64,000 nucleotides of DNA from Mesorhizobium sp. GTDB lineage: Bacteria; Pseudomonadota; Alphaproteobacteria; Rhizobiales; Rhizobiaceae. The stretch lies in NCBI GenBank assembly GCA_004020545.1, contig SAQE01000003.1, forward strand, positions 62,001-126,000, read 5' to 3'. Made by a program: the position numbers and the translations under genes. Shown here piece by piece: positions 26,553 to 34,789 of this stretch. The notes under the pieces are model-generated. The model was not told the origin of the DNA and did no database searches. It worked only from the letters and a program-made list of their open reading frames with translations. The stretch's first letter is position 1. Every line of letters begins with the position of its first letter.

Positions 26553-27824
26553 TTAGACCGGTTCCCTCGCCATGACAAGGCAGGTGTTCTGGCCGCCGAA
26601 GCCGAAGGAATTCGACAGAACCGTGCCGACTTCAGCGTTGCGCTTCTTGTTCGGCACCACGTCGAGCACGATCGCCGGATCGGGATTGTCGTAGTTGATC
26701 GTCGGCGGAATGACGCTTTCGCGCATGGTCATCAGTGAGAATGCGGCCTCGACCGCGCCGGCGGCCGACAGCGTATGGCCGATCATCGACTTGTTGGAAG
26801 AGATCGGCATCGAACCGATCCGCTCGCCGAACACGGTCGACAGCGACAGATGCTCCATCTTGTCGTTTTCCGGCGTCGAGGTGCCGTGCGCGTTGACGTA
26901 GTCGATCTCGTCTTCGCCCAGGCCTGCATCGGCAAGGGCGGCGCGCACCGTGGCGATCGCCGGCGAAGCATCGGGCTTGGAGCGGGTGCGGTGGAAATCG
27001 TCGGCGCGCTCGCCGCAGCCGCGCATGATGCCGAGGATAGTCGCGCCGCGGGCAAGTGCTGCCTCCAGCGATTCCAGCACCAGCGCGCCGGAACCTTCGG
27101 CAAGGACAAAGCCGTCGCGATCCTTGGAAAAGGGTTTTGACGCCTTTTCCGGGATGTCGTTGTGGGTGGAGAGCGCCGAAAGCAGCGAAAAGCGGATCAG
27201 CGCTTCGGCCGTCGCGGATCCGTCCGCGCCGATCGACAGCGCCTTGTCGCATTCGCCGCGGCGGATCGCCTCGACGCCGAGCTGGATAGCGGTGGCGCCG
27301 GAGGCGCAAGCGGTGGACAGCGTGATCGGCAGGCCGCGCGTGCCGAAGCGGTCGGCGAGGCGATCGGCGATCGAACCGAACTGCGTGGTCTCAAAGATGT
27401 CGAGCTCCTTCAGCCCGCGCGCCACCCGCAGCAGCCTTTCAGCGCCGTTGTCTTGGCTGTCGGAATTGTAGAGCGAGAAACGGTCGGCCCAGTCGAGCTC
27501 GACCGGCGGCGAAGCAAGAAACAGCGGCCCGCCGAAATCGCCGGAATCGAGGCCCGCTTCCGAGACCGCCTCTTGGGCGGCCGTCTCGGCCAGTTCATAG
27601 GTGAGGGGGCTGGCGCCCTTGGAGCTCGACGGCAGGAAATCGACCATGCCGGAGATGCGGGTGTTCAAGTGATCGACCGGAAAGCGGGTGATCGGGTGGA
27701 TGCCGGATTTGCCGGAGGTCAGCGCCGCCCAGTTGTCTGCCTTGCCGACGCCGAGCGAGGTCACCACGCCGATGCCGGTCACGGCGACGATCGGCCTGCC
27801 CATGTGATCGCGGAAATTGGCCAT
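26553..27824 (-). CDS. fabF1XL: 3-oxoacyl-ACP synthase (FabF1XL-like) of the VLCFA cluster
   Basis: 423 residues, ketosynthase type II. The catalytic triad is intact: Cys173 (STACASGAT), His313 (VNAHGTSTP) and His350 with Lys345 (SNKSMIGHTLSAAGA). It condenses malonyl-ACP with the growing acyl chain, here presumably on AcpXL. It lies 20 bp downstream of a second, degenerate ketosynthase gene, an arrangement like the KS-alpha/KS-beta pair. Confidence 0.92.
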   Translation of the reverse strand: MANFRDHMGRPIVAVTGIGVVTSLGVGKADNWAALTSGKSGIHPITRFPVDHLNTRISGMVDFLPSSSKGASPLTYELAETAAQEAVSEAGLDSGDFGGPLFLASPPVELDWADRFSLYNSDSQDNGAERLLRVARGLKELDIFETTQFGSIADRLADRFGTRGLPITLSTACASGATAIQLGVEAIRRGECDKALSIGADGSATAEALIRFSLLSALSTHNDIPEKASKPFSKDRDGFVLAEGSGALVLESLEAALARGATILGIMRGCGERADDFHRTRSKPDASPAIATVRAALADAGLGEDEIDYVNAHGTSTPENDKMEHLSLSTVFGERIGSMPISSNKSMIGHTLSAAGAVEAAFSLMTMRESVIPPTINYDNPDPAIVLDVVPNKKRNAEVGTVLSNSFGFGGQNTCLVMAREPV

Positions 27825-27844
27825 GTTCGTTGTCTGCCTTCGCT

Positions 27845-29032
27845 CTAAGCGGCTTTGATCAGCCCAAGGCCCTCGAATTGGTGATAGCCGATTGCGGTTG
27901 CAAGGACGGCTTGGGGAATGCCCTCAAATTGCCGCTCCATTGTTGCATCGAAAGCGGGGTAGCCGGCCTTGCGGTCGACGGCGAGGGCCGCAAGCGCAAC
28001 CGCAAAAGGAAACTGCGCCTCCTTCATATGGCCGGTCAGCGTCGAGAAGGCGCGCACGGCAAGCGCCGGATTTGCGTCTAGCGCCGCCTTTTCGGCTGCC
28101 GTGGCGGCATGCGCGCCGGAGGCCCCGGAAATCGTCAGCAATTCACCGTCGGGAAGTGCAGCCTGATTCAGCAGCGCAGCGATCTCACCGTTCAGCTCGC
28201 CGCGCCGTCGGCGGGCGCGTCCCGAAAGGATAGGCCCGAGTTCTGCATAGATCTTGCGGCCTCGGCTTTCAGCATGCTCGCGCTGTTCGAGTACCAGGAA
28301 GGCGCCGCCGGAGCCGGTCACCACGCCGCCGCCTTCGCGGCCCTGACGCTGCCAGACCGGCTTCCAGGGGCCGCGATGCAGGTAGCCGGCAAGCTCATAG
28401 CCGAGCAGCATGTCGGAATGCTCGGTCTGGAACGCGCCGCCGACCAGCACATGCGTCGACTGGCCGGAGCGGATGCGCGCGGCCGCGGTCTCGACGGCAG
28501 ATACGCCGGCGCCTTCCTCACCCATGAAGGTGCGGGACGAGCCGGTGACCTTGTGCACGATCGAAATGTTGCCGGCGAGCAGATTGGAAAGCTGGGCGAG
28601 GAACAGCGTCGGCCGCAATTCCGTGGTCAGCTTCTCGTTGAGAAGGACGTCGCGGTCGTTGCGGCTCTCCGAGGCGGCAAGGATCGCGCTGTCGACGGCC
28701 TCGTCGCGCTCGCCGCCGCCGGCGGCCACTACCATGTCCATGGTCGCGCAGAGCTCGTCATTGCCCTTGATGCCGGCGTCGTCCAGCGCAAGGCCGGCAA
28801 CATAGGTGCCGAGCCGCTGCCAGGTTTCCATCTGGCGCTGGTCGCCACGCTTGGCAATCTGCAGGTTCCAGTCGATCTCGGGCAGGGGGTGAATGGTGTA
28901 AGGAGCGAAGCGCGTCGCATCGAGCACCGGCTCAATGCCCGGCCTGGTCAGCTTCTGCCAATGCGCATCCGGCCCCTCTCCCAGTGAAGAGACAAGGCCG
29001 ATGCCGGTAATGACGACGTCGTGGGAACTCAT
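27845..29032 (-). CDS. fabF2XL: Ketosynthase-like protein lacking the catalytic Cys (FabF2XL-like partner)
   Basis: 395 residues with the thiolase fold of FabF, but the nucleophile segment reads TGSSRTFMGEEGAG (about 163-176) with no Cys, and the NAHGTSTP motif is replaced by SGASGAHAATAAE. His335 of the last motif (STLTGHMKEAQ) remains. By analogy with chain-length factors of polyketide systems, it probably pairs with FabF1XL and helps set length. GTG-free ATG start, 56 bp after acpXL. Confidence 0.85.
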   Translation of the reverse strand: MSSHDVVITGIGLVSSLGEGPDAHWQKLTRPGIEPVLDATRFAPYTIHPLPEIDWNLQIAKRGDQRQMETWQRLGTYVAGLALDDAGIKGNDELCATMDMVVAAGGGERDEAVDSAILAASESRNDRDVLLNEKLTTELRPTLFLAQLSNLLAGNISIVHKVTGSSRTFMGEEGAGVSAVETAAARIRSGQSTHVLVGGAFQTEHSDMLLGYELAGYLHRGPWKPVWQRQGREGGGVVTGSGGAFLVLEQREHAESRGRKIYAELGPILSGRARRRRGELNGEIAALLNQAALPDGELLTISGASGAHAATAAEKAALDANPALAVRAFSTLTGHMKEAQFPFAVALAALAVDRKAGYPAFDATMERQFEGIPQAVLATAIGYHQFEGLGLIKAA

Positions 29033-29087
29033 GGGCGGCTGTTGTGGGTCAGGTGGCAGGGCGCGTCAAGGCCGCGCTCGAACAGCA

Positions 29088-29369
29088 TCAAGCCGCCTTG
29101 GCCGCGACCAGCGCGTCGATCTTGGCGCACAGGTTCTTCATGACGAAGTAGTCGTCGGTCGAGGCCTTGCCGTCATTGACCTCCTGCGTCCACTTCTCCA
29201 GCGGCACCTTGATGCCGAATTCCTTGTCGATGGCAAAGACGATGTCGAGGAAATCGAGGCTGTCGATGCCGAGATCGTCGATTGTGTGGCTTTCGGGCGT
29301 GATGGTGTCGATGTCGATCTCGCTGGTGTCGGCAATGATCTTGGCGACTTTCTCGAATGTGGTGGACAA
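29088..29369 (-). CDS. acpXL: Acyl carrier protein AcpXL
   Basis: 93 residues, longer than the standard ACP. The phosphopantetheine site is Ser37 in GIDSLDFLD. The sequence (start [20 protein letters not shown], acidic helices) is that of rhizobial AcpXL, which carries 27-hydroxyoctacosanoate for lipid A. First gene of the cluster; the 178-bp upstream region to the slipin stop must hold the promoter. Confidence 0.95.
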   Translation of the reverse strand: MSTTFEKVAKIIADTSEIDIDTITPESHTIDDLGIDSLDFLDIVFAIDKEFGIKVPLEKWTQEVNDGKASTDDYFVMKNLCAKIDALVAAKAA

Positions 29370-29499
29370 GGGCTCTTCCTTCGGTTGCGGGCGGAATCTG
29401 TCCGCATCTTGTTTGGGCGCTGTCTAATCGGTTTTTCCGGGCAGGAAAAGGCCTGATAAGCCCGGCGCAGATGGGATGCTGGCTTTCGAAACGCAAGAA

Positions 29500-29524
29500 G
29501 GGCCGCCGGTCGGCCCGGCGGCCC
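29500..29524 (-). terminator. Hairpin downstream of the slipin gene
   Basis: GGGCCGCCGG (29500-29509) pairs perfectly with CCGGCGGCCC (29515-29524). It begins 23 bp after the slipin stop and is followed on the minus strand by TTCTT. Confidence 0.6.
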
Positions 29525-29547
29525 CTCCCATTTGACGTACCGTCAGC

Positions 29548-30693
29548 TCAACTTTCGCGGAGCTTGACCAGGTCGTTCAGCAGCCCGCCCGTTCCGTTGT
29601 GGACGGTCAGCCGCTCGACCTTGCCGGCAATGGCTTCGAGAGCCTCAAGCTCCTTCAGCCGCAGCATCACCGGGTTCTCGGCCATCACCTTGGCCGTGTT
29701 GAGCAGCGAACGCGTGGCGTTCGTCTCCTCGCGGCGGCGGATGACGTTGGCCTCGGCCTGCTTCTCGGCCGAAACCACCTGGTTGAGGATCTCGCGCATC
29801 TCGCCCGGCAGGATGACATCCTTGAGCGCGATATCGCTGACCTCGAGGCCGATCGCGGCCATGTCGGCGCGCACCTTGGCCGCCGCCTCCCCGTCGACCG
29901 TCACCTTCTTGTCGAGGATCTGGTCGAGGGTGAGCGCGCCAAGCGTCTTGCGGAAGGCGTACTGCAGGGCGCGGTAGAGGGCTTCTGAGAAGTCCTTCAC
30001 CGTGCTCACCGCCGTCACCGGATCAACGACCCGGTATTCGGCGGCGATGTTGACGCGGATCGTCACGCGATCCTTGGTCAGCATTTCCTGCCCGGCGACG
30101 TCAAGCGACTGGCGCTTGAGGTCGACGACCTTCACCTGGACCATGCGCCCGACATTCCAGAAGGCGTGCACGCCCGCGGCAAGCGTGCGGGCGTAAACGC
30201 CGTCCACGAACAGCAGCCCGACCTGACCATCCACGACCGGATGCAGGAACGTGTGTTCCGTCTTCCGGGCCTGGCCGATCCGGCGCATCAAGGCCGGATC
30301 GATGGCGAGATCCGCCGCCGTGTCGACGGACGTCACCTTCCACGGGCCGGCATCCGTCCACAGCACGAGCTTGCGGTCCGGAGTGAGAACGGCATGGAGG
30401 GCGCCATCGCGCTCGATGACGGCAATGTCGGTGCGCCCGGTGCGGACGACGGTGAAGTGACGCGCGGCCACGTCCGGGAGCTTGTCGAACAATGCCTTCT
30501 CGTAGGCCGAAACGAATTCCGGGTTCTTCAGGTCGTGCCTGGAGATTTCCAGGTTGCCGCGCCGGTTGGCGAGCCAATGTTCGCCCGGCATCAGGACAGC
30601 CTGGATTTCGCCCTTGTAAAGGGCGACGGCACGCTCATTTTCCTTCACGAGGACGCGCTGGCGTCCAAGAAGCTTTTCGAGAATGGTCTTCAT
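29548..30693 (-). CDS. Slipin/SPFH (stomatin-like) family protein without a membrane anchor
   Basis: 381 residues from ATG 30693 (AGGAGT upstream). The C-terminal two thirds is an SPFH/band-7 domain followed by a coiled coil (QVVSAEKQAEANVIRRREETNATRS). Two head-like segments are present: ENERAVALYKGEIQAVLMPGEHWL near 17 and DGQVGLLFVDGVYARTLAAGVHAFWN near 170. No hydrophobic N-terminal helix is seen, unusual for slipins, which normally sit on the inner membrane as oligomeric scaffolds. No NfeD partner is next to it. Confidence 0.8.
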   Translation of the reverse strand: MKTILEKLLGRQRVLVKENERAVALYKGEIQAVLMPGEHWLANRRGNLEISRHDLKNPEFVSAYEKALFDKLPDVAARHFTVVRTGRTDIAVIERDGALHAVLTPDRKLVLWTDAGPWKVTSVDTAADLAIDPALMRRIGQARKTEHTFLHPVVDGQVGLLFVDGVYARTLAAGVHAFWNVGRMVQVKVVDLKRQSLDVAGQEMLTKDRVTIRVNIAAEYRVVDPVTAVSTVKDFSEALYRALQYAFRKTLGALTLDQILDKKVTVDGEAAAKVRADMAAIGLEVSDIALKDVILPGEMREILNQVVSAEKQAEANVIRRREETNATRSLLNTAKVMAENPVMLRLKELEALEAIAGKVERLTVHNGTGGLLNDLVKLRES

Positions 30694-31046
30694 CGTCTTT
30701 ACTCCTGTCGGGCATGGCCCCATGCGAGGCGTCACGTCATGCGTCGATCGTCCTTTCGTTTCTCGTTTCCTTTCCCGGCACGAATGATCCGGAGACCGGT
30801 GGCATCGCCAAGCGGCGGGCCTTCGGGAGCGGATCGCGGGGCGGCGAGGCGGGCGCCGGAGTCCGAAACCTCCTTTGCCGGCACTGCCGCGCCTTGATCG
30901 TCACCGCGGACCTGGCCGCGAGCCGATGGCGCAAGACATCGCGGGCCGGCGAGGCCGAAGCCCTGCCGTCCGTGAAACCCCTGCATTCCGGTCCCCGGAC
31001 CGTTTTTTCAGATAACACCGTAAAAGGGTGCCTTGGCTTATCAGGC
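30694..31046. other. 353-bp gap with an orphan terminator-like hairpin
   Basis: No convincing gene is seen. The gap holds the slipin leader and, at its right end, CGGTC-CCCG-GACCG (30989-31002) followed by TTTTTT on the plus strand, although no plus-strand gene precedes it. CCTCCTTT at about 30870 would be complementary to a Shine-Dalgarno, so a small RNA is possible but unproven. Confidence 0.4.
30989..31008 (+). terminator. Orphan rho-independent terminator-like hairpin
   Basis: A 5-bp GC-rich stem CGGTC/GACCG with loop CCCG and a perfect T6 tract. No plus-strand gene lies upstream for over 30 kb of leftward genes except across the slipin, so it may end a small RNA. Confidence 0.4.
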
Positions 31047-31120
31047 CAAATGGAGAAGGATTCGAACCTTCGGCCGTCAGATTATGAGTCTGATGCTCTA
31101 CCCAACTGAGCTATCCGTGT
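31047..31120 (-). tRNA. tRNA-like, anticodon CAT (Met), imperfect acceptor stem
   Basis: The cloverleaf is readable: D-stem GCTC/GAGC, anticodon stem TCAGA/TCTGA with loop CTCATAA (anticodon CAT), 5-base variable loop, T-stem GAAGG/CCTTC with loop TTCGAAT. The 7-bp acceptor (ACACGGA with TCCATTT) has two mismatches (pairs 2-71 and 4-69) and no encoded CCA. It may be a functional minor tRNA or a decaying copy, and resembles phage-type Met tRNAs. It abuts the next tRNA-like sequence with no spacer. Confidence 0.55.
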
Positions 31121-31186
31121 CGTGGGTGTGGGAATCGAACCCTGCCTCCGGACCAAAATCCGGTGCTCTCCATGAGCTACACCCGC
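31121..31186 (-). pseudogene. Degenerate tRNA-like sequence, Gln(TTG)-type
   Basis: D-stem GCTC/GAGC, anticodon-stem CCGGA/TCCGG and T-loop TTCGATT are recognisable, and the layout matches Gln(TTG) tRNAs. However the anticodon loop has six bases (TTTTGG), the D-loop five, and the T-stem only three clean pairs, with a mismatch in the acceptor GCGGGTG/CACCCAC. At 66 nt it appears to have lost several bases. Probably a tRNA remnant, placed directly 5' of the Met-like tRNA. Confidence 0.5.
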
Positions 31187-31398
31187 AAGTCCCAACACTC
31201 CGAAACGGCGCCGTACACAGCGCGGCAAAGCCGGCTGCGCGGGCGGAGACGAAAGCTCCAACCGTTGTGCTCGCTTCGGTTTTCGTGACCGGGAGCGCGC
31301 CTATAGACCCTGCGACGGGTTGTCGCAAGCGGCACTGTCGCGGCGGATTTGCGGCTTCTTCCGGGAGTTGTATTTTAGCAACACCAGCGTGGGCTGTG

Positions 31399-31947
31399 TT
31401 AGAAGGTGACGCGGCCGAGCACCTTGAGACCGTCGCCCTCCGGCGCCACGACCACCGCTTCGCCCTCGCGCGGTGCGATGCCGGTGAGCGCCACGATGTT
31501 TTCCAGATGCGTGACCAGCACCAGATTGTCGGATCCGGAATAGCCCCGGATTTCCTTTATGATCGCCGCCATCTGCGCGGCCTTCTCAGCCGGATCGGTT
31601 TTCAGCAGATCGAGCGGCGCGAAGGGTTCCGGTTCAGACTCGAAAGCGATGCGGGCGGTGTCGAGGCAGCGGCAATAGCGGCTGGAGAGCACGCGCTCGA
31701 TGGGCGCCGCGCGCGCCGCGAACAGTGCCCCGATGCGACTTGACTGCTGCTTGCCGCGCTCCGACAGGTTGAGCTGGGTGGCGCAATTGCCGATGTCGAA
31801 ATTCGCTGGGTCGGCATTGCCGGTGACGAAGGCATGGCGAAGCAGGACGATATGGCCGCCGTCGCGCAGCAGGGCCCAGCCCGCGTCGGTCGCGTGGGCG
31901 AGTGTCGGAACGGCAAGCAGGAAAAGCGCCAGGGCAAGTCGCAGCAT
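31399..31947 (-). CDS. Secreted histidine phosphatase family protein
   Basis: 182 residues with a signal peptide (1-19, ending TLAHA). The phosphohistidine motif is LLRHAFVTG (RHA in place of RHG), with the second catalytic region VLVTHLENI near the C-terminus and SSRYCRCLDTA in the middle. Family members hydrolyse phosphate monoesters; this periplasmic subgroup has unknown substrates. AAGGA precedes the ATG. Single gene next to the tRNA-like pair. Confidence 0.85.
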   Translation of the reverse strand: MLRLALALFLLAVPTLAHATDAGWALLRDGGHIVLLRHAFVTGNADPANFDIGNCATQLNLSERGKQQSSRIGALFAARAAPIERVLSSRYCRCLDTARIAFESEPEPFAPLDLLKTDPAEKAAQMAAIIKEIRGYSGSDNLVLVTHLENIVALTGIAPREGEAVVVAPEGDGLKVLGRVTF

Positions 31948-32119
31948 CAGAAGTCCTTACGCCGGCCCAAGGGACCCGGCCACGATTGGCATATAGGGAC
32001 CGCAAAGCCGGCTGAAAGACAAGCAGAGGACCGGCGGGTGGATGGAGGGGCGGTTCCGTTGGCCGATTGCACCAAGATCGGGGCTCGCCTATCACGGGAA
32101 AAATGTCTCCGCCCCGAAA

Positions 32120-33070
32120 ATGACTCCGCTCACCGAAACCGTCCTTTTCGTCTTCAGCCTCGTCGCGCTTGGCTATCTCGCCGGGTTCACCGGCTATCTG
32201 AGGCCAGCAAGCGGGGAGGGCATATCCGAATTCGCCGTCAACGTGGCGATGCCGCTGCTGCTCTTCCAGACAATGGTGAAGTCCGATTTCCACGGCGTGG
32301 CGCCCTGGTCGCTGTGGGGCGCCTATTTTGCGGCGGCTGCCATCACCTGGGCCGCCGGCCATCTGGTCACGACGCGCATCTTCGGCCGTGACGCCCGCGC
32401 CGGCATCGTCGGCGGCGTGTCCTCGGCCTATTCCAATGTCGTGCTGCTCGGCGCGCCCTTCATCCTCGGTATTTTTGGTCCGAGCGGCTTCGAGGTGCTG
32501 TCGCTGCTGGTCTCGGTTCACCTGCCGATCATGATGATGGCCTCGATCGTGCTGTTCGAAATGTTCGGCCGTAGCGGCGGCGAGCAGGTGCATCCGCTGC
32601 GCGTCATCAGGAACTTTTTCAGGCGGCTGTTCGTCAATCCGCTGATCATCGGCATTCTGGCGGGGCTTGCCTGGCGCTTCACAGGCGCGCCGCTGCCGGC
32701 GCTTATCGGGCGGCTGGTCGACGCGCTGGCCGATACGGCCGGGCCGATAGCGCTGTTTGCCATGGGGCTCAGCCTGCACCGCTTCGGCATTTCCGGCAAC
32801 ATCCGGCCGGCGCTCGCGCTGTCGGTGCTGAAGCTCTTCCTGATGCCGGCGCTTGTTCTTCTCCTGGTCTGGCTGCTCGGCCTGCCGCCGCTGACGGCAA
32901 AGGTGGCCGTGGTGGTGGCGGCGCTGCCATCCGGCATCAATTCCTACCTCATCGCCGTCCAGTTCAACACCGGCCAGGCGCTGGCCTCGAACCAGATGAC
33001 GATCGCCACGGCAAGCGCTGTGCTGACCACGTCATTCTGGCTGACGGTGGTCGTCAATGTGTTCGGCTAG
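32120..33070 (+). CDS. AEC (auxin efflux carrier) family transporter
   Basis: 316 residues, about ten hydrophobic segments, with the family centre near FAVNVAMPLLLFQTMVKSDF and the C-terminal repeat VVVAALPSGINSYLIAVQF. Bacterial AEC carriers export or import dicarboxylates such as malate or malonate; the name reflects plant homologues. The ATG has a poor Shine-Dalgarno. Monocistronic by position, 171 bp before gabD. Confidence 0.88.
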   Translation: MTPLTETVLFVFSLVALGYLAGFTGYLRPASGEGISEFAVNVAMPLLLFQTMVKSDFHGVAPWSLWGAYFAAAAITWAAGHLVTTRIFGRDARAGIVGGVSSAYSNVVLLGAPFILGIFGPSGFEVLSLLVSVHLPIMMMASIVLFEMFGRSGGEQVHPLRVIRNFFRRLFVNPLIIGILAGLAWRFTGAPLPALIGRLVDALADTAGPIALFAMGLSLHRFGISGNIRPALALSVLKLFLMPALVLLLVWLLGLPPLTAKVAVVVAALPSGINSYLIAVQFNTGQALASNQMTIATASAVLTTSFWLTVVVNVFG

Positions 33071-33241
33071 AACCAATCGGCCCGGCCGGCGCTCGCTTTT
33101 GCTGGCCCAACCCCTATATGCCATCTTGTGATTGCTTGCAGGGCTTTCCCTAGGTAAGAGCATTGCCCCAGCGTGCGGCCCTGCACGCCCATCGAATATC
33201 CAGAAAAACGGCCGATCAGCGCGCCGAACGGAGGCCAGACC

Positions 33242-34699
33242 ATGCTTCAGAAAACCAGCCATTTCATGCGCCAGGCCAATCTCATCAACGGCGAATGGGT
33301 GCAGGCCGACAGCGGCCAGACGGTCGACGTCAACAACCCCGCCACCGGCCTGAAGATCGGCACCGTCCCGAAGGCCGGCAAGGCCGAGACGCGGCGCGCC
33401 ATCGAGGCCGCCGAGGAGGCCTTCAAGTCCTGGCGCAAGACGACCGCGCTCGAGCGCTCGAAGCTTCTGCGCAAGCTGCACGACGCGATGATGGACAATC
33501 AGGACGTGCTCGCCGAGCTGCTGACCATCGAACAGGGCAAGTCGTTGTTTGAATCGAAGGGCGAGATCGGCTCGGCTGCGAGCTACATCCTGTGGTTCGC
33601 CGAGGAAGGCCGGCGCACTTACGGCGATATCGTGCCGTCGCCCTGGGGCGACCGCCGCATCCTGGTGACCAAGGAGCCGGTCGGCGTCATCGCCGCCATC
33701 ACGCCGTGGAATTTTCCGTCCTCGATGCTCGCCCGCAAGCTCGGACCGGCGCTGGCCGCAGGCTGCACCGCCGTCGTCAAGCCAGCCTCGCAGACCCCTT
33801 ATTCCGGTTTGGCGTGGGGCGCGCTTGCCGAGGAAGTCGGCTTCCCCAAGGGCGTCATCAACATCCTGACCGGCTCGGCCGGCGAGATCGGCGACGAGAT
33901 CTGCGCCAACCCGCTGGTCAAGAAGATCACCTTCACCGGCTCGACCGAGGTGGGCAAGATCCTGATCCAGAAGTCGTCGACGACGGTCAAGAAAGTGTCG
34001 ATGGAGCTCGGTGGCAATGCGCCGTTCATCGTCTTCGACGACGCCGACATCGACCGTGCCGTCACCGGCGCCATCACCGCCAAGTACCGCAATTCGGGCC
34101 AGACCTGCGTCTGCACCAACCGCTTCCTCGTCCAGGCCGGCGTCTATGACAAGTTCGTCGAGAAGCTGGCCGCCGCCAGCAACAATCTCAAGGTCGGTTC
34201 CGGCCTGGAAGAAGGCGTCCAGCAGGGGCCGCTGATCGACGAGAAGGCGGTCGAGAAGGTCGAGGAACTGATCGCCGACGCGACGTCGAAGGGCGGCAAG
34301 GTCGTTGCCGGCGGTAAGCGCCATGCGCTCGGCGGCTCGTTCTTCCAGCCGACGGTGATCGCCAATGCAACGCCGAAGATGCGCTTCATGAAGGAAGAGA
34401 TCTTCGGGCCGGTCGCCCCCGTGTTCAAGTTCGAGGCCGAGGAAGAGGCGATCGCTTTAGCCAACGACACCGAATTCGGCCTTGCCTGCTATTTCTATAC
34501 CGGCGATCTCGGCCGCGCCTTCCGGGTCATGGAAGGGCTGAAATACGGCATGGTCGGCGTCAATGAAGGGCTGATCACCACGCCCGAGGCGCCGTTCGGC
34601 GGCGTCAAGGAATCGGGTCTCGGCAAGGAAGGCGGACATCAGGGCATCGAGGACTACCTCGACACCAAATATGTCTGCATCGGCGGCCTCGGCCTCTGA
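33242..34699 (+). CDS. gabD: NAD(P)-dependent succinate-semialdehyde dehydrogenase
   Basis: 485 residues, GabD length. ALDH features: AITPWNFPSSM, catalytic Glu in SMELGGNAPFIV, nucleophile Cys in SGQTCVCTNR (the following Cys forms the redox switch in this family), and the C-terminal PFGGVKESGLGKEGG. Oxidises succinic semialdehyde to succinate in GABA and related degradation. GGAGG lies before the ATG. Followed by a strong hairpin; no gabT is adjacent. Confidence 0.92.
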   Translation: MLQKTSHFMRQANLINGEWVQADSGQTVDVNNPATGLKIGTVPKAGKAETRRAIEAAEEAFKSWRKTTALERSKLLRKLHDAMMDNQDVLAELLTIEQGKSLFESKGEIGSAASYILWFAEEGRRTYGDIVPSPWGDRRILVTKEPVGVIAAITPWNFPSSMLARKLGPALAAGCTAVVKPASQTPYSGLAWGALAEEVGFPKGVINILTGSAGEIGDEICANPLVKKITFTGSTEVGKILIQKSSTTVKKVSMELGGNAPFIVFDDADIDRAVTGAITAKYRNSGQTCVCTNRFLVQAGVYDKFVEKLAAASNNLKVGSGLEEGVQQGPLIDEKAVEKVEELIADATSKGGKVVAGGKRHALGGSFFQPTVIANATPKMRFMKEEIFGPVAPVFKFEAEEEAIALANDTEFGLACYFYTGDLGRAFRVMEGLKYGMVGVNEGLITTPEAPFGGVKESGLGKEGGHQGIEDYLDTKYVCIGGLGL

Positions 34700-34716
34700 C
34701 AGCCGATCACGGAGCA

Positions 34717-34737
34717 GGGCAGGCGCCTGGCCTGCCC
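34717..34737 (+). terminator. Hairpin terminator after gabD
   Basis: GGGCAGGC (34717-34724), loop GCCTG, GCCTGCCC (34730-34737), followed by TTG; 18 bp after the stop. Confidence 0.65.
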
Positions 34738-34789
34738 TTGCCGGAGGCAGCCGGCCTAAATCGACTGATCAAGAACTGGCATTTCGGGC

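Noticed and set aside
30732-30986. Small minus-strand frame upstream of the slipin
   Set aside because: Arg/Gly-rich, no ribosome site, no domain; treated as untranslated leader.
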